Source: Plantago elongata
Lineage: Eukaryota > Streptophyta > Magnoliopsida > Lamiales > Plantaginaceae
Assembly: GCA_036897095.1 (NCBI GenBank)
Contig: JAYMSP010000227.1
Coordinates: forward strand, 1-64,000
DNA length: 64,000 bases
Reading direction: 5' to 3'
Part shown: in pieces, positions 23,576 to 36,627 of the stretch
How the letters are laid out: each line of letters begins with the position of its first letter
How positions within the stretch are numbered: the stretch's first letter is position 1
Translations under genes and position numbers: made by a program
Notes under the pieces: generated by a model
Told to the model about the DNA's origin: nothing
What the model saw: only the letters and a program-made list of their open reading frames with translations
Databases searched by the model: none

Positions 23576-23734
23576 ATTCAATCTGAAGATCATTAATAAG
23601 TTCAAGATACAAAATTTATTAATGAAGTTCCTTCAGGCATATCATAACGAATAGTCCAAATACCATAGGTCTTACATGCTCATTACATTATTAAAGAACA
23701 TACATAAACCTGCACAATTGATGCGTCGTACCTG

Positions 23735-24600
23735 GTTTTACTGATTTACTTCTTCAATCATCACCAATTCACCATGTGGAAAAGGTGAGATTAAACTTTG
23801 GACATTGCCGTACACTTCAAGTGCAAGGGCAGTATTGACTTTAAGTTCACGAGAAGCAGAGGCGTGAACCTCGTCTGCTTCCAGTAAGTTGCATACTATA
23901 CGTCTAGAGTTATCTTCTGGGTCATAAATCAAAAAGTTTGATCCTTTTACAAACAAAATTTCACCCCCCCGCTAATATGCCCAGCGGCTTAATGCTCATC
24001 CAAATACCTTATATATCAGATTCCCAGCTTGGAGTAACATTAGCAATAGTCACCAGTTTTACCCAAGAGTCCTCGAGCACCCAAAATTCTTTCCTGATTT
24101 CTGGCGAGTCGAGGACAATACAAAGGCTTCCTCCAAGCTCTCCCAGTGTTCTGTTGACCTGTGGCCTGTGCTAATTCTTCACATCTATAACTTGGTTCTG
24201 TTATCAAACCTACCATCTCACTCTCCAAATCAAAAGTAGTAATACCAGTACTATTCATTGTTAACCAGTGAAGCTTCCCATTCACAAACACTCCCTTACC
24301 ACTCCCTTACCACCATATTGAGAACAATTATCTTTGAAGTTCTGAGCTACTGTCCAAAGATTCACCTTTAGATTATAAATTTGCGGTATATACTCCTGTG
24401 TACCCTGAGCTGATACCCAATCACAGTATACAAAATCTTGTAACCATCAACAGACCCATCTAAACCGAACCAATGGTTCAAGGAACTCATCTTTTCAACA
24501 GTAGGCAATAGATTTATCTTTCTAATACACGGGTTCCATAACACAAAACGCCTTCCTACGTCTATGCAACACAGTCCATTACAAATAAACAATGTAATTT
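23735..24600 (-). pseudogene. F-box-associated domain pseudogene
   Basis: Remnant of a plant F-box/FBA protein, a substrate-recognition subunit of SCF ubiquitin ligases. On the minus strand, pieces run in the right order. FICNGLCCIDVGRRFVLWNP and GLDGSVDGYKILY lie at 24592-24400. VNGKLHWLTMNSTGITTFDL is at 24290-24200. In another frame, LGGSLCIVLDSPEIRKEFWV followed by EDSWVKLVTIANVTP lies at about 24150-24040. FLIYDPEDNSRRIVCN and YGNVQSLISPFPHG are at 23950-23770. These match the CNGLLC..., VNGKLHWL, LGG-L-V... and YVESLISP signatures of the FBA domain. At least two frame changes and stops break it, and the N-terminal F-box is absent from the upstream 150 bases. It is dead unless rescued by unrecognised splicing, which is unlikely because this family is mostly intronless. 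Confidence 0.75.
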
Positions 24601-24604
24601 ATTG

Positions 24605-26780
24605 TAAGAAAATCATACCACTCAATCAGCTTTCTTTGTCTAAAAAAAATTTAGTGAAATAAACATTCGTACCTCTCTTTTTTCATATCGAGTTGTGGCA
24701 ATGCTTGTCTTCAATATATTAGGAAAATTCAATATTCTAATAGATTGACAACAATCATGTCACCAGGAAAGTATTACTCTAAAGATGATTCAAAAGCAAA
24801 TCAATATTAACTACATACTAAAGCGGAAAATATCATATTATGTGGTTCTAAGTCATAAGTAAATTTGTCATGTAGGATTGAATGTCCATTCGGTTGTTAC
24901 ATCATTTTCAGTGATGTGACAATTCAGGAAGAGAAGAACCATTTGATTATATAATATTGTTTAACAAGCTGGAAGGTTAGGAATGATGATACATATCTTG
25001 ACCAAAACGATATCACCAAAATTAAAATTCATGTATACGCATATGCATAAGATGGTGTAGCTGTGGGTCGACCTAAGTCTTGATTTGATCTTGAACATTG
25101 CCATCTCCCTTGTGAGTTGTGATAGCTCATGGAGCATGTTAGAATGAATGGGTTAATAACATTTCCCTTTCCTTTGGACATATTGAAAGTCGGAGCATTG
25201 ATTTTACAGTACATTAATCTGGAACTGTGAAACACTAATTAGTGAGTGAGAGTTAATCTTGGTTTAGGTCAGCTTAACAACTCATACTACATGTCCGCTG
25301 AATTAACTGAAATCATACTCAAGCATGCGAAGAGCAATAAAGAGACACGTTAAGAAATTGTACATGCTTTTAGCTCGAGTCTTTGGGCCTGAAGAAGTAG
25401 TTCTTATTCATGAATAACCTCTCATTCGAGTGATACATCCCATGTTTATCAATACCAACCCGTATTCTCTGTAAGTTTTGTGCTGAATCTAATTGTATAC
25501 AACTACTACAACTTTGCTGAAAGCTCCAATAGGGATGCTATTGTATTCAGTTAGTTAATGTGGTCTCATACAGGCCATCCAAGTAATTGCATAACTCACA
25601 CATGTAGTATAGAAGTCCTCCCCTTGGAGATTCTTCTTTCATTAGACAGACGATAACCTGCAAATGACAAGAAAAGGAATCAATGATTTATCATTTTCGG
25701 CCTCCCATAAGCAACTTGGGACGGCACAGCATGATTAAGATACCATCACTGATGTAATGACAATGATGATAAAAATGAAGTGTCAGCTTGAGCTTGTTTA
25801 GTTCTGGAAAGTGGAAACTGTGATTAAAATCATTCAAAATATAAACTTGGGACTTCCAAATTCTGATGCTTTCTATCATTCGTTAAAATCCGGATAACTC
25901 TCCAATGTGCCATATTGAAACAATATTTAACATGCAACAAAAGTTAACTGGCATGCATGATAGTGTTCCTGGGTCTGAAAGTTACCTGCATACATATTTA
26001 CGTGCTGATCTTCAATGGAGTGGAGCAGCTCAAATTGTCGAATAAAACAAAAAGGGCACTGTAACAGTAAAGTGAGATGGGAGTTAATTGAAAGTACGTG
26101 ATTACCATATTGACAACTAAATGGATTAAGCTAAGCACCAAATCTCTGATATCCAGAAACATCAGGATTTAAATTAAAAATAACTGATGACTGATGAGTC
26201 TGATAAGTGTAAAGAAGTGAATGCTGATGTAAAAGATTCTGACACTTAACAAAACTGATCCTGCACGAAATGAGTTTTTAAAATGGCAAGATCTTGTGGT
26301 GATTATAATGGAAACTAAGAAGGTTTCATGCATCTTTAGCATATTCCTTGTTTCTTTACTAAAATCAGTACAGCAGTACTTTCGTGCCACAACCTTTCCA
26401 CCGTATATTCCTATAGCAGATTAAAAAAAATGTTTTCATGTACAAATAAGTACAATATATAACTATATAAGTAAAATTTTCAATTTAAATTGTTGGCCGC
26501 CAATATTTTCTCCATAAGGATGTGGTATTAATGTATCTACAACCTTGACTGACCAAGTCCCATGGATCATTAAGTTTAAAGGGAGACTGAACATAGGATG
26601 ATTCCCACTAGGACAATAATTTTCTGAATATTGTAACAGTAGTAGACTAGTTTCCAATCGATGTTTTGGCATACTTGCACCAGCATTCAATGTTCCATAA
26701 TACAAACAAAACTATCCAAAGTGACTAAAGACTGCATTACTAAGGCTATTAGCCAACAATAATCTCTCCACACGTAATGT
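24605..26780. other. Intergenic, no gene seen
   Basis: Spacer between the F-box pseudogene and the syntaxin-like gene. The frame 26463-26705 on the minus strand was examined and shows no recognisable domain. No RNA gene was recognised. Confidence 0.45.
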
Positions 26781-26794
26781 AATAAAAGTTAGTA

Positions 26795-28841
26795 TTAAAG
26801 ATAGACTATACCGACTAAAAAGATGGACAGCATCAAAAGAAGTGCGAATCGTATCGAATGAACTGGCAATACTGGTGACACCTGTTGTCTCTGACTTCTA
26901 GGACTTCCTCTCAAGTGCTGCAAACAATAGCTTAATTAATTCATCTTGATAAAGCTAATAACATTTCATTTGATATCTTGACCAATAAAGCTAGCATTTT
27001 GTGCTAAATAGCTATTATGCCAGTTTCAAGGGAAAAATGAGAAATGGTAAAAGGAATGGAGGAAGTTGGGTTTTGCTACGCTGGGTAGATGGAAAATATC
27101 AGAAAATAGAATAAAAGCAGAAGGAAACATGTGAAACGGAATTTAATTTTCCTCAAATATTTTCTCAAGGAATTTGGTTTTTTGGTTTTCCCACCATTTT
27201 CTTCTCATTTCTCTCATTTTCTCCCATTTTCCCTTGAAACTATGCATTCCCCTAATGGCTAGTGCTAAAAGAGTAAACATACGAAATTACTATTGACAAA
27301 CCTGTTTCATCCGACTGATTATTTTCAACGGAGTACGACTCAAGATACCTCCTTTTCCTGTGAAAGGTTTAGAACCTTTCTCTTTTGGTGTTACTTCAGC
27401 CAACTCATTGTGCTGTGTGTCATTGATATCAATAACAACCTCCAATGCACTTCTATCTGGAGAGCTCCAGGTTCTGCGATTACTAGCCATTTGGTAGCTA
27501 GGTTCATCCCCTGCCTCCGAATATTTTTTCTCATTATTACTCACTACTGCTTCTCCAGAACTATCTTCTTGATTTGAGCCTTGTGTTTTGGAATTAACTT
27601 CGGAACCAAGGCTGGACTGTTGTTTCACAATGTCTTTCTTATTAGTCAAGATGGTTGCTGTGTCTTGATTAAGAGCACCTTGGTCTTGGATGGTTCGTGA
27701 TGTACAGGAAGTCCCAGAGAGAAAAAGAGCCAAATCATTGCATTCATCTGCATCCAAATTAACCCAACGAAATGGTTTCTTTCCTTCCAAATTAAATGAC
27801 TCCTTCAATGCTGCTTCAACACGTGAAATTTGGTCTTCCATAGCTGAAACAAATTGCTTGTGCCGAGTGGCAGTCACGTCATCATCACGGTTTCTATAGC
27901 TCATGCAAACAGCCTTTTCAAACTCTTCTAACTACATATCAAAGAAGATGAAAACGAAAAATACTGAATCAAATACACGATCCAAATCAACTAAAAGCAA
28001 CTCCGAAACAAAACGAAGCAGTGACCAACCTGCCATTTGGCAGTGCCCAGAGCCATTTGAAGCTCTCTTTCAAGATCCTCTAAATGCTGAGCAAATAATC
28101 CTTCTCTCCTAGCTCTGAGCCATGTCCTGTAAGTTGATTCCATTCTGTCATATGAAAGATGCAATACATGAGTAATATTTTCGCGAGGTCTTTCAGAAAA
28201 CCAAACATAGCAGGTCTAACATCAAGAGTTCCAAGACACTGGTAATAACACAACAAAATACCAAGGGCTACACTTGACTGTCTAACTAACATTACTCTCA
28301 TTCTAAAGCAGTATGCTCTCACATATTTCTTCTATAATTCTCTTTAGATTAATAAAAACAGACGCTAGCATTGAAAAACAAGCTCACCTATTGCATAAAA
28401 TAGTTTATTCAACACATACACAACTTACAATTTAGTCCTTGAGCATTTAATGCTTTTTTCTCTACAAATTCCAGTAAAAAAATAATACTCAGATTCAAAA
28501 ACATGTGAAATCGAGTAACACGGAGCAACTAACATCAACCATATAAAAAGCCCTGTTCAAAACAACCTAATAAAAACCAAAGCAAGAAAGAATAAAGAAT
28601 TCCAAGCTAATAGCACTAACTAGCTCCATAAAGAAGCAAACTTGGTACAACAAAAAGCAAGAGACCTCAATCTAAATCAAACCCAGATCACAGTACCTGA
28701 AAAACAACCTAATAGTAAACACGAAATTAGAAACGGACAAAAAAAAAAAAAAACTCACATATCAGCTGATTGTTGAACCTCCTCAGCAGCTGAGAAAAAG
28801 GTATCCTTTCGCCATAAATCGAAACTGTTCGCAACCAACAT
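26795..28841 (-). CDS. Syntaxin-6 N-domain membrane protein (At4g30240-like)
   Basis: Plant protein with the syntaxin 6/61 N-terminal domain, probably on endosomal or trans-Golgi membranes. Exons: 28841-28759, 28144-28030, 27931-27302 and 26917-26795. All three introns are GT-AG with consistent phases (2, 0, 0), giving 316 residues. The N-terminus MLVANSFDLWRKDTFFSAAE, then STYRTWLRARREG, LERELQMALGTAKWQLEEFE and VTATRHKQFVSAMEDQISRVE form the three-helix syntaxin-6 N domain (about residues 5-100). GKKPFRWVNLDADECNDLALF and a low-complexity polar middle follow. The C-terminus ends in one hydrophobic segment, FALLLMLSIFLVGIVYL, a tail anchor. I see no recognisable SNARE heptad motif, which fits the Arabidopsis relatives that are annotated only as syntaxin/t-SNARE family. 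Exact start and exon borders are inferred by splice consensus and frame. The gene appears intact. It is neighboured by the AAA-ATPase on the same strand, as in Arabidopsis. Confidence 0.85.
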
Positions 28842-30120
28842 GTTTGTTTGTTTCCTTTCTATTCAGTCTCTTGAACCAAGAAAATCAATAAAAAAGCTTT
28901 TTACAAAATCCAATTGTATGTATATCAAACAAATTTGGTGTCAATTCGATCTGTAGATCGACAAGTAAAGTGGTTTAAGTTATTATTCTCTCTTCTGTTC
29001 TTTTGTTTGCTGAAGAAAAGCAAGCAAATGAAGAAGAGAGAATAGGAAACTGAAAATTTGGAAGAGAGAGATGGAGACGTATGACCGAATCTTTATCTTG
29101 TATGCTTTAGCGTTTCTTCTGTTCCTCTTATTTCTGCAATATTTATGGTAACCTCTGTTTCTTGCTCACTTTCCTTTTTTTATTGGGTTTCCTATTTATC
29201 TCTTTTCCTTTCCTTTATTTGTTTTCTTTTCCTTTTCTTTATCTGTTGGGTCTTTGCTTTTGATAATTTTTGTTCAATTACAAAGTTGGTGTTGTGATTA
29301 TTAGCTGCAGGTGGGTGATTGGTGAAGGAATCCAGTTAAGAAACAGGTCAACAGCACAACCATTCATCTTCATCATTATTATCATTCACTTGTACTAGTA
29401 CAATTCATATCATTAAATTTGATTCTAATTTTGCAATAGCTGGATCGCCGTAGTCTGATTTCTCTCTTTGTTGTGTTAACCTTAGATTTATTATTTTTCC
29501 AGATGTTTCTCGAAAAATAATTTTGGAACAACTTTTATGATGAAGCATGATGAATGATGATGGACTTGTTAAAGGCAGGATTAAAATTATTAAACGCATG
29601 ATACAATTTAAACATATTATAACTTTATTCAAAATTAAAGTAAATTATAAAACAACCCCTCAACTTCGAAATAATACAATATGAACAAAAAAGTGTTTAA
29701 AATTTATCGTTTAACCACCTTACATACACCTATCCTTCTCATTCGATCAAAGGACCATTCAAACGAAATCGAAGACCACGAAGGAGAAATTGAAAGGTTA
29801 GCACTTTACATTTTTTTTCGTCAACTTGATAAATCGCCGTAAACTCGGGGGAGGGGGTGTTGGCCGGATTCTTCGGTGGGCCGTTGGCCGGCTGGAATCC
29901 GACCAACAGCAGATCGGAGCTGGGCAGAGCTCCAAATCGGAGCTCGGTCTTTCCGGATCTGGATCTCAATTTGGCCAGAAACGAACCGGTTCCACCTTTT
30001 TTTTAATTACTTACATTTTTAGTGTTATTGGTGCTAACCGGACCCGATTTTGACTGTAAATAGTCCAATTTAACTGTTTTTAATTTATTTTCTTGCTTTT
30101 ATACTGAATCCTATCATTTG
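28842..30120. other. Intergenic, 5' flank of syntaxin-like gene
   Basis: Probable 5' leader and promoter of the minus-strand syntaxin-like gene (28842-29110), then spacer. A GC-richer patch at 29840-29995 contains GGGGGAGGGGGTG and GGCCGTTGGCCGG motifs. Open frames here overlap on both strands and lack domains. Confidence 0.4.
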
Positions 30121-30124
30121 TTTG

Positions 30125-30620
30125 GTGTACATATTGCCCGACCTGATCCGTTCGGTTTGGGTAGATTAATTCGGGTGTTTAATAATTTTCGGATATTTAG
30201 TACCCGTTTTACTATCCGATCGGGCATCGAATATACATTAGATAAATTATATTTTTAAATTGCATTCTCACTTAATATTTAGAGCAACATGACTATACTT
30301 AATTTATGATAAAATGACTAAATAGACTTATCACGTACAATCTTCGAAATAGAATTTCAACATTTACTTAATTTAAACTTAATGGGTTAACAATAGTTTT
30401 AATATTTTATTGGTAACTAAAAATTGTGCATCAAATATGGATTCAATTGAAGTCAAAACAAAAAAAAAAATGAAGTGTAAAATTCTACCCAAAATTGGGT
30501 ATCGTTCAAATACAAAACTCAAACACCTATATTCGAAATACCCGTATACAAAGTATTCGTATCTAAATTATTCAATACCCGAAATACCGGACCCTACCGA
30601 GAGGCAACATATTGGTCAAT
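30125..30620. repeat. Probable non-autonomous DNA element with TACCCG/CGGGTA motifs
   Basis: Left part holds CGGTTTGGGTAG, ATTCGGGTG and TAGTACCCG. The right part holds the inverse orientation CCCAAAATTGGGTA, AATACCCGTATAC and AATACCCGAAATACCGG. Clustered subterminal motifs in opposite orientation are typical of hAT-type or MULE-type non-autonomous elements. Termini were not resolved, so the type is a guess. Confidence 0.35.
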
Positions 30621-31955
30621 TGGTCCAACTCGCACTGACCTTTAAACTTGAACGTAGACAGTCCCCCTATTTTGAATTGTATCTAAATTGTATGACGTCT
30701 AAATAGATTTCAGTAATGGCGTCTGTCGGTTGACTTTAATCTCTATGACAGGTTCTATATTGGTGGCTGAGTCATACCAATTACGAGCAGACTCATGATA
30801 AATTATTCACCACTAATATAATATCGCCTGATTAGTTTTATAATGACATTCATTCTAGACCACCATATAAAGGTTCTTCGACCAAATTAGTTTTATATGT
30901 CTGTCTATTCATCATTCCATCATTTTAAACAGGAAGATTAATATGCAAAACAAAGCATCATCACTAATATACTACTATTATGCTTTTCCAACACCCTCCA
31001 AAAAAACGTCTATCACAAAAAAAGTCACACTTATTAAATGCAACTTCCAATTTATTTTAATTTGAGTAACTTTTTGTGACAATTAAAAATGCAATTTGAA
31101 GTGAACTGAGCGTAGATGTAGATAATTACTCCAAGTTGTCTTTCCTTAATTTTCAGCCCAACGTCATGTAAGCCCTTCTTTCACCTCTTTGAAAGGAAGG
31201 GTGAGCTGCGGACTCAGTGACTTTTTCGAATTAAAGTTGTAAAAAATGATGTATATCGTCACACTAGATATATAATTTTTCTAACCAATATCGTATATTT
31301 GCACTATATCTACTGAGTTTTTCTTGATAGGTGCTTTTTTACAACATTAATTCCAAAAGGTATTTAATTTGACACAAATTTTCCCAAATTAAATTGACAT
31401 GATCTGAATTACAAAATGTCAGTATTGGGAAAATTCGCCTAAACGTCCTATTTGGGAGCAAATTTAGAAAACGACTCATAAAAACAACTCTTTGTCTAGT
31501 TGTAAACGTTGTATAACATAAGTGTAAATGATACAATTTTCATATTTAAAGTTGTATATTCAGTGTGATGTTATATACAATATTCTGTTGAATCACATAG
31601 TGTAAATTATACAGCATTGTTTTTGAATTATTGATTTCAAAAAGGTACCCGCCTTGAATTTTCCCTAAGTGTTTCAGCTAGTGTTTGGAGGCATTTGAAC
31701 GCACGACGGCCCAAAATTAAATTAGAAACTTGCTCCTGGCCCAATTTCTTTAGATGTAGCCCATCAGTCCATTGTTGACCCATCTACTTATCCCAGTCCA
31801 TGTCTACCCCAGGCCAAAATCAGTTTCTAGTCCAAGACTTCCTGAATGAGACCCGTCAAACATTTTGAGCCCATTTGAATAGAAACTCAATTGTTAAGCT
31901 ACTAATTCAGCCCATAAGCCCAATTCGAAATTACTAAGGAAACACGGAATCTTCA
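30621..31955. other. Intergenic, no gene seen
   Basis: AT-rich spacer without recognised coding sequence or repeats. Confidence 0.45.
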
Positions 31956-31959
31956 CAGT

Positions 31960-32045
31960 CCATTCTCAACCAATATACATGTTTAAACGCGAGACCTTGC
32001 TCACGTGAGCACAAATCTCTGACCACTTGAGTCAACAACCAACCT
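31960..32045 (-). mobile_element. Possible degenerate tRNA-derived SINE head
   Basis: The reverse complement of 31981-32040 reads GGTTGTTGACTCAAGTGGTC then AGAGATTTG...GGTCTCGCGTTTAAAC, which resembles a plant SINE head with an A-box (GACTCAAGTGGTCAGAG) and decayed B-box (GGTCTCGCGTTTAAAC). No tail or target-site duplication was found. Confidence 0.4.
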
Positions 32046-32487
32046 CTGGTTATATGTCTAAACTGTGATGTTAAGACAATCGACTGAACATGCTAACATG
32101 ATCGATTTGCCTTTCAAAAATATGAAATGTTCTTAGGAAAAGATTGGTATCTTCTATAACCACCATATACTGTTGGATTGCCGTAAGAGGAACTGAAGTT
32201 AGTGAAGCGAATATTGGGAAAACAGAATTGTCAAGTGAGGACAATCATATTCACAACCTATTGTTGAACCTGAATGCTTACACAAGAGAACTTGAACATG
32301 AGTATAGTATACCTTTAACCCTTTATGAGAAGGCTATTGAATATGCTACTATTGATTATCTTACACGTTAATTGCAGATTTGATCTCTATGATCATGCAT
32401 CAATTCTTCTCTTATCATCTTAAAACTTAAATTTTCATGTGTTTTTGGAACTAGCTCATAGATTGAATATTAGCATTTTGTCCTCCT

Positions 32488-32675
32488 GATGATCTTGGAG
32501 ATGCCGGGTCTCCTCCAGTGTACCCTTATTATGAAGTTGGAATTTACATGAAATAACACACGAGTCCCACATTTTTTGTAAGTAAAGGTGCACCGGAGAG
32601 AGACTAGCATCAATGACATACAGATTTCACATTCATTGTGAGTGAAGGTGCTCGGGAGAAGACCTAACATCAAAT
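32488..32675. repeat. Inverted-repeat element with internal tandem segment
   Basis: The left arm GGTCTCCTCCAGTGTACCC pairs imperfectly with the reverse complement of the right arm GTGAAGGTGCTCGGGAGAAG. An internal segment GTAAAGGTGCACCGGAGAGA is a diverged direct copy of the right arm, so two ~55-bp units lie in tandem (about 32560-32617 and 32618-32675). Probably a MITE of unknown family. Confidence 0.45.
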
Positions 32676-32679
32676 AAAC

Positions 32680-35600
32680 TTCTCCGGATTAAGTTTAACA
32701 ATGAATTACAAAATGGGTTCAATCTTGTTTCCACATTCAGCGGCCCAATAATTATTTCGTGGCCTATATGCGCTCAATCTCTAGTGGCCGGTGCCATGCT
32801 TATTTGTTTTTGTAGAGGTGAAACTTTTCACTTTCATAAAGGTTTCATTGGCCTCTAACCCAATCTTCTATATTCTCACTTCAATATTTCATCTTTTCAT
32901 ATTTTATTTTAAAAGTTCGCTAGTTCTTTATTTTATATCTCTTATATTTCCTTCAATTCATTGGACATTCCATACTCATTTTACTCTCATTTTTTACTCA
33001 TTTCACCTTACACTTTCTAAATGTTTTATACTAGAATTTTTACTGCTAAAGTTGATGCCGTCAGTTTGGAACGAATGGATGATTCTGATGGTCCTACCAA
33101 TATATAGAAGTTGGAAGTATTGGCATTAGAGGCACAATTTTGATGGCTCCACAGGGTGCAACTTCCATCATTTCTTGAATAAAAATAACCAAAGTACAAA
33201 ACACTATGATGTGTATACCCTGCACAATTGTTGATTTGCTAGGTCGATGCTTCAACGTGCATGTTATTTCTTATTATGGATTTTTCTAACAATGAATCAT
33301 TGACCACAACTTTATCTAGCTATCTAGGTTTCAATGAATGCACTCAATGTTAATTTTGGACTAAGTGTAAAACTTTAGGAGTTGTATTCGGGGAAGGTTT
33401 TACATGTATATTCTCCTTTTACCACACCACATTATCTGTTAAAACTTAAAAAGGAGTAATATTCTCCTTTGAATTGAATTTATCGTGTAATGTGTGATTT
33501 ATTAATTAGCTTTTATAAATTAATCGAAAAATTCTTTCAAAAATTAAAAAAGTTCTGAGAATCCAAAACAAATTCGGAACTGAATGCACACTCAGAGTGT
33601 AAATGAAAACTCATAAGGAGAATATAGACTAGATGTTAAACCAATCGGAATATTTCGCAGTGTTAAAACTCTAAATATTTTATTGTTACATTCACTAATC
33701 AGTAATTAATCGCCCTATCAATTTTGATACGCTCCTTGTGTATATGTATTGGGCTGGACTCGAGGGACCTCGAATAGTTGCTAGAGATTTACAGTAGTGG
33801 GCTTGACCATTAAACATTTATAACTATGTTTATCAATGATTTGTTATAAGCGTAGAAATGATATATTGTTGATGATGATAAACAGAAAATGCAAGGACCA
33901 TAAAGGATACTCCAATCTCAATACAAAAAATTTTGCTCATAAAACATCAAAAACCCCCCACAACAAAACTTTATGATCTCAATAAGCTTAAAGCTAAATC
34001 GCCCAACCCTAGTTTGTTGAGGTATCACACTATGCTTATTAATTATAGGCGGGATTATTTGTTTAGAGTGTGTGTAACACACCAACTCAAAATTCTTCGC
34101 AATTGACACCTTTCAAGTACATTAATCTTCTTACAATGTCATACGTTTCAAATTATCACAAGTTTAGCTCCGCATAAGTTATATTTTCAAGTTCTGAACG
34201 CAAACTTTTTTTTGATTCTGTGAATACCACAAAATCTAAACACATAAAACCAGAATTACAAGAACTCTACTATTTACCGAATGTGCAGGGGAATATCGTA
34301 TGGAACGTTGATGGTTGATGTTGGCTAGCTGTGTCTATGTAGTACCTTGCTTTCTTGTGAGCCAGTGGCTCAAAAGCAAAGAATGGACAAGCCAACTAAT
34401 CTTTTGTTGCTAATACTACAAGACATATCTTATCAACACCATCTTCAAATAAAATAAAATAAATAAAAACCATTCAATATTGAGCAAGTACACCATTGGA
34501 TTGAACGAATATTATTATGCGGTGAGATGTATAAGAATGTTACAGGATTTTCTTCATTTGTCTTAATTCACTACTAAAGTAGCTAGCTAGAGGCATTAAT
34601 CAATTAATTCAATTTCTTTTCACTGTGCATCACAACAATAATATATTTATTAGTATAAAAAGAATGAACCAGACAAAGTTGAATTGATTTTATTAGGTTT
34701 CTATTGGATCTGGAGATTGTGTGGCTGTATGACATTGCCAAGTGACATTATATGTCATTTTTCAACTTGAAATATGAGTGAGTGAGTGAGTGAGTGAATA
34801 TTAAAGTAAATTATGTAATTCAGAAAGTTAAGGGCAAAACAACAATGACATTGTCAGATCATTAATTTAATTTAATTTAATTACTGAGGAGACTCTGATC
34901 AGTTTGTGATGCAGATCTTCACCACAATTTTACATCAACTTTCACTTTTTCGAGGGCTTAGTATAATAGTATATCACCAATAATGCAGTGCCTTACATAA
35001 AAATGAAGAAGTTGATGGGTTAATTGCATAATCACCCTATGGAGTACACCACATTTCTTTTTGCCAAAACTAACTTTCACTATGCAATGATTATACCCTC
35101 TCCAAACTGTATGTTGTAAAGATTATTCAATGTTAAAGATTTCACTATCAAACTCGGTCACACACGAAAATAAGATGAGGGAGTTGCTCTTAAACTGTCA
35201 TGTAGGATGAGGGATTCGCCCCAACTCTTTTGAAGAATGCACATGATTTTTTCATTAGATATTTAACAATTCTTGTCTCACACGTATGATCCAGTAGACC
35301 CGAGATCAACACATGACAAACCTTGAACAGGCAGAAGGCCTAGAACAATTCAAAATCTATATAAAAATGAACACATTTATTTTTTAAAGACCTTGTAATA
35401 GTAGGAGTTGCCACCATTCTTATAAAGAATTAATATTTATAATATTTTTAAGTGTGGAACGATGCAATATAAAATATTATTATTTCATGATCATGTCACA
35501 TAATATATTCTCATGCTACATATTGTGTAGAATATGTGGACTTGTGTGCCATAAAAATGATACATGCTATTGTAATTTTCCTAAACCGGAAGACTATATG

Positions 35601-36420
35601 TAATTACGCCGAAAGCTAGTTCAATATATAGATTACTATAGAGCATAGAACTAAAAAGATAAAGAACGTTCGAGTTTTTACGTTTGTATACATTAATGAA
35701 AAGCACGAGAAATAAATAATAAAAACTTTTAACCTTTTGTGATCCAATTGCACACATGCGAGCCAATACGACATGTTAAGCAAGTCAGCTCCAAGTGCTA
35801 GAATTATGATTTTTAAATTTATGTTCACTTTACCAACTGCTATCCGACTAATCCAATATCATTGAGATCTCTATCTGAAACCAAAGATTGTCGATAACTT
35901 TTTAAATATTTATAATTTTTGTAACAAAATATGCTCAATTGTGTCATCAAACATTCCCAATTGCAGCCTAAACCAGATAGAGAGTGGTACTTCAAAAGTA
36001 GACAAGAACTAATCAATTAATCCACCTAAAACAATGACGGAGCTCAAGGATTGAAGATCAAGTCAAAACGAAACAATACTATAGTAGTAGTATATACCAA
36101 TGGTATGTACTACACTAGATTATATTGGGTGCATATCATGCACTATTTGATACAATAACACTACCTTTTAGACCATAATAATTTTAACACCAACATAACC
36201 AGTTAACTAATAATACACTTCAACACAATATGTTCTAAAATGTACTCCAAAGTATAGTATTAGTATATACAATAAAAACTCCAAACAAACATATTGTCAG
36301 GACCGAAAAAAGAAATTTTAAGAATTTATTCCTAAATAGAGGTTTGTACTATGAAATATCTTTTTCATAATAAATAAAATGTATAACTTAAATGTTATAT
36401 TTATTGAATAAAATTACTAA
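32680..36420. other. Intergenic, no gene seen
   Basis: Long AT-rich spacer. A short GAGT microsatellite lies at about 34774-34797 and a TTTAATTTAATTTAATT run at about 34864-34880. No open frame has a recognisable domain. Confidence 0.5.
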
Positions 36421-36423
36421 ATA

Positions 36424-36625
36424 CTCACTCCGTCTCGATTTGAATGTCCCTCCGGACCGGACATAAGTTTTAAGAAATAAGTGATAAAGAGAAGAAGGTA
36501 ATAAATTATAAATGTAATTGGTTAAAGTACGAGAAATAGTAAATAAAATATGAGAGATAATGTATAAAGTATGAGAGAGATTTACTATTTAAGGAAGCGA
36601 GACTTATAAATCGGGACGGAGTGAG
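36424..36625 (+). mobile_element. Complete Stowaway MITE (Tc1/mariner type)
   Basis: A 202-bp element with terminal inverted repeats CTCACTCCGTCTCGATTTG (36424-36442) and its near-perfect inverse, AAATCGGGACGGAGTGAG (36608-36625), flanked by TA on each side (36422-36423 and 36626-36627). TA target duplication and CTCCGTC termini define Stowaway elements, which are mobilised by Tc1/mariner transposases. No coding capacity. The preserved ends suggest a fairly recent insertion. Confidence 0.95.
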
Positions 36626-36627
36626 TA

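Noticed and set aside
26463-26705. Minus-strand 80-residue frame
   Set aside because: No recognisable domain, and no splice links to the adjacent syntaxin-like gene.
29739-30053. Overlapping frames on both strands near 29.8-30.0 kb
   Set aside because: Mutually antisense GC-rich frames, with no domain and no family match.
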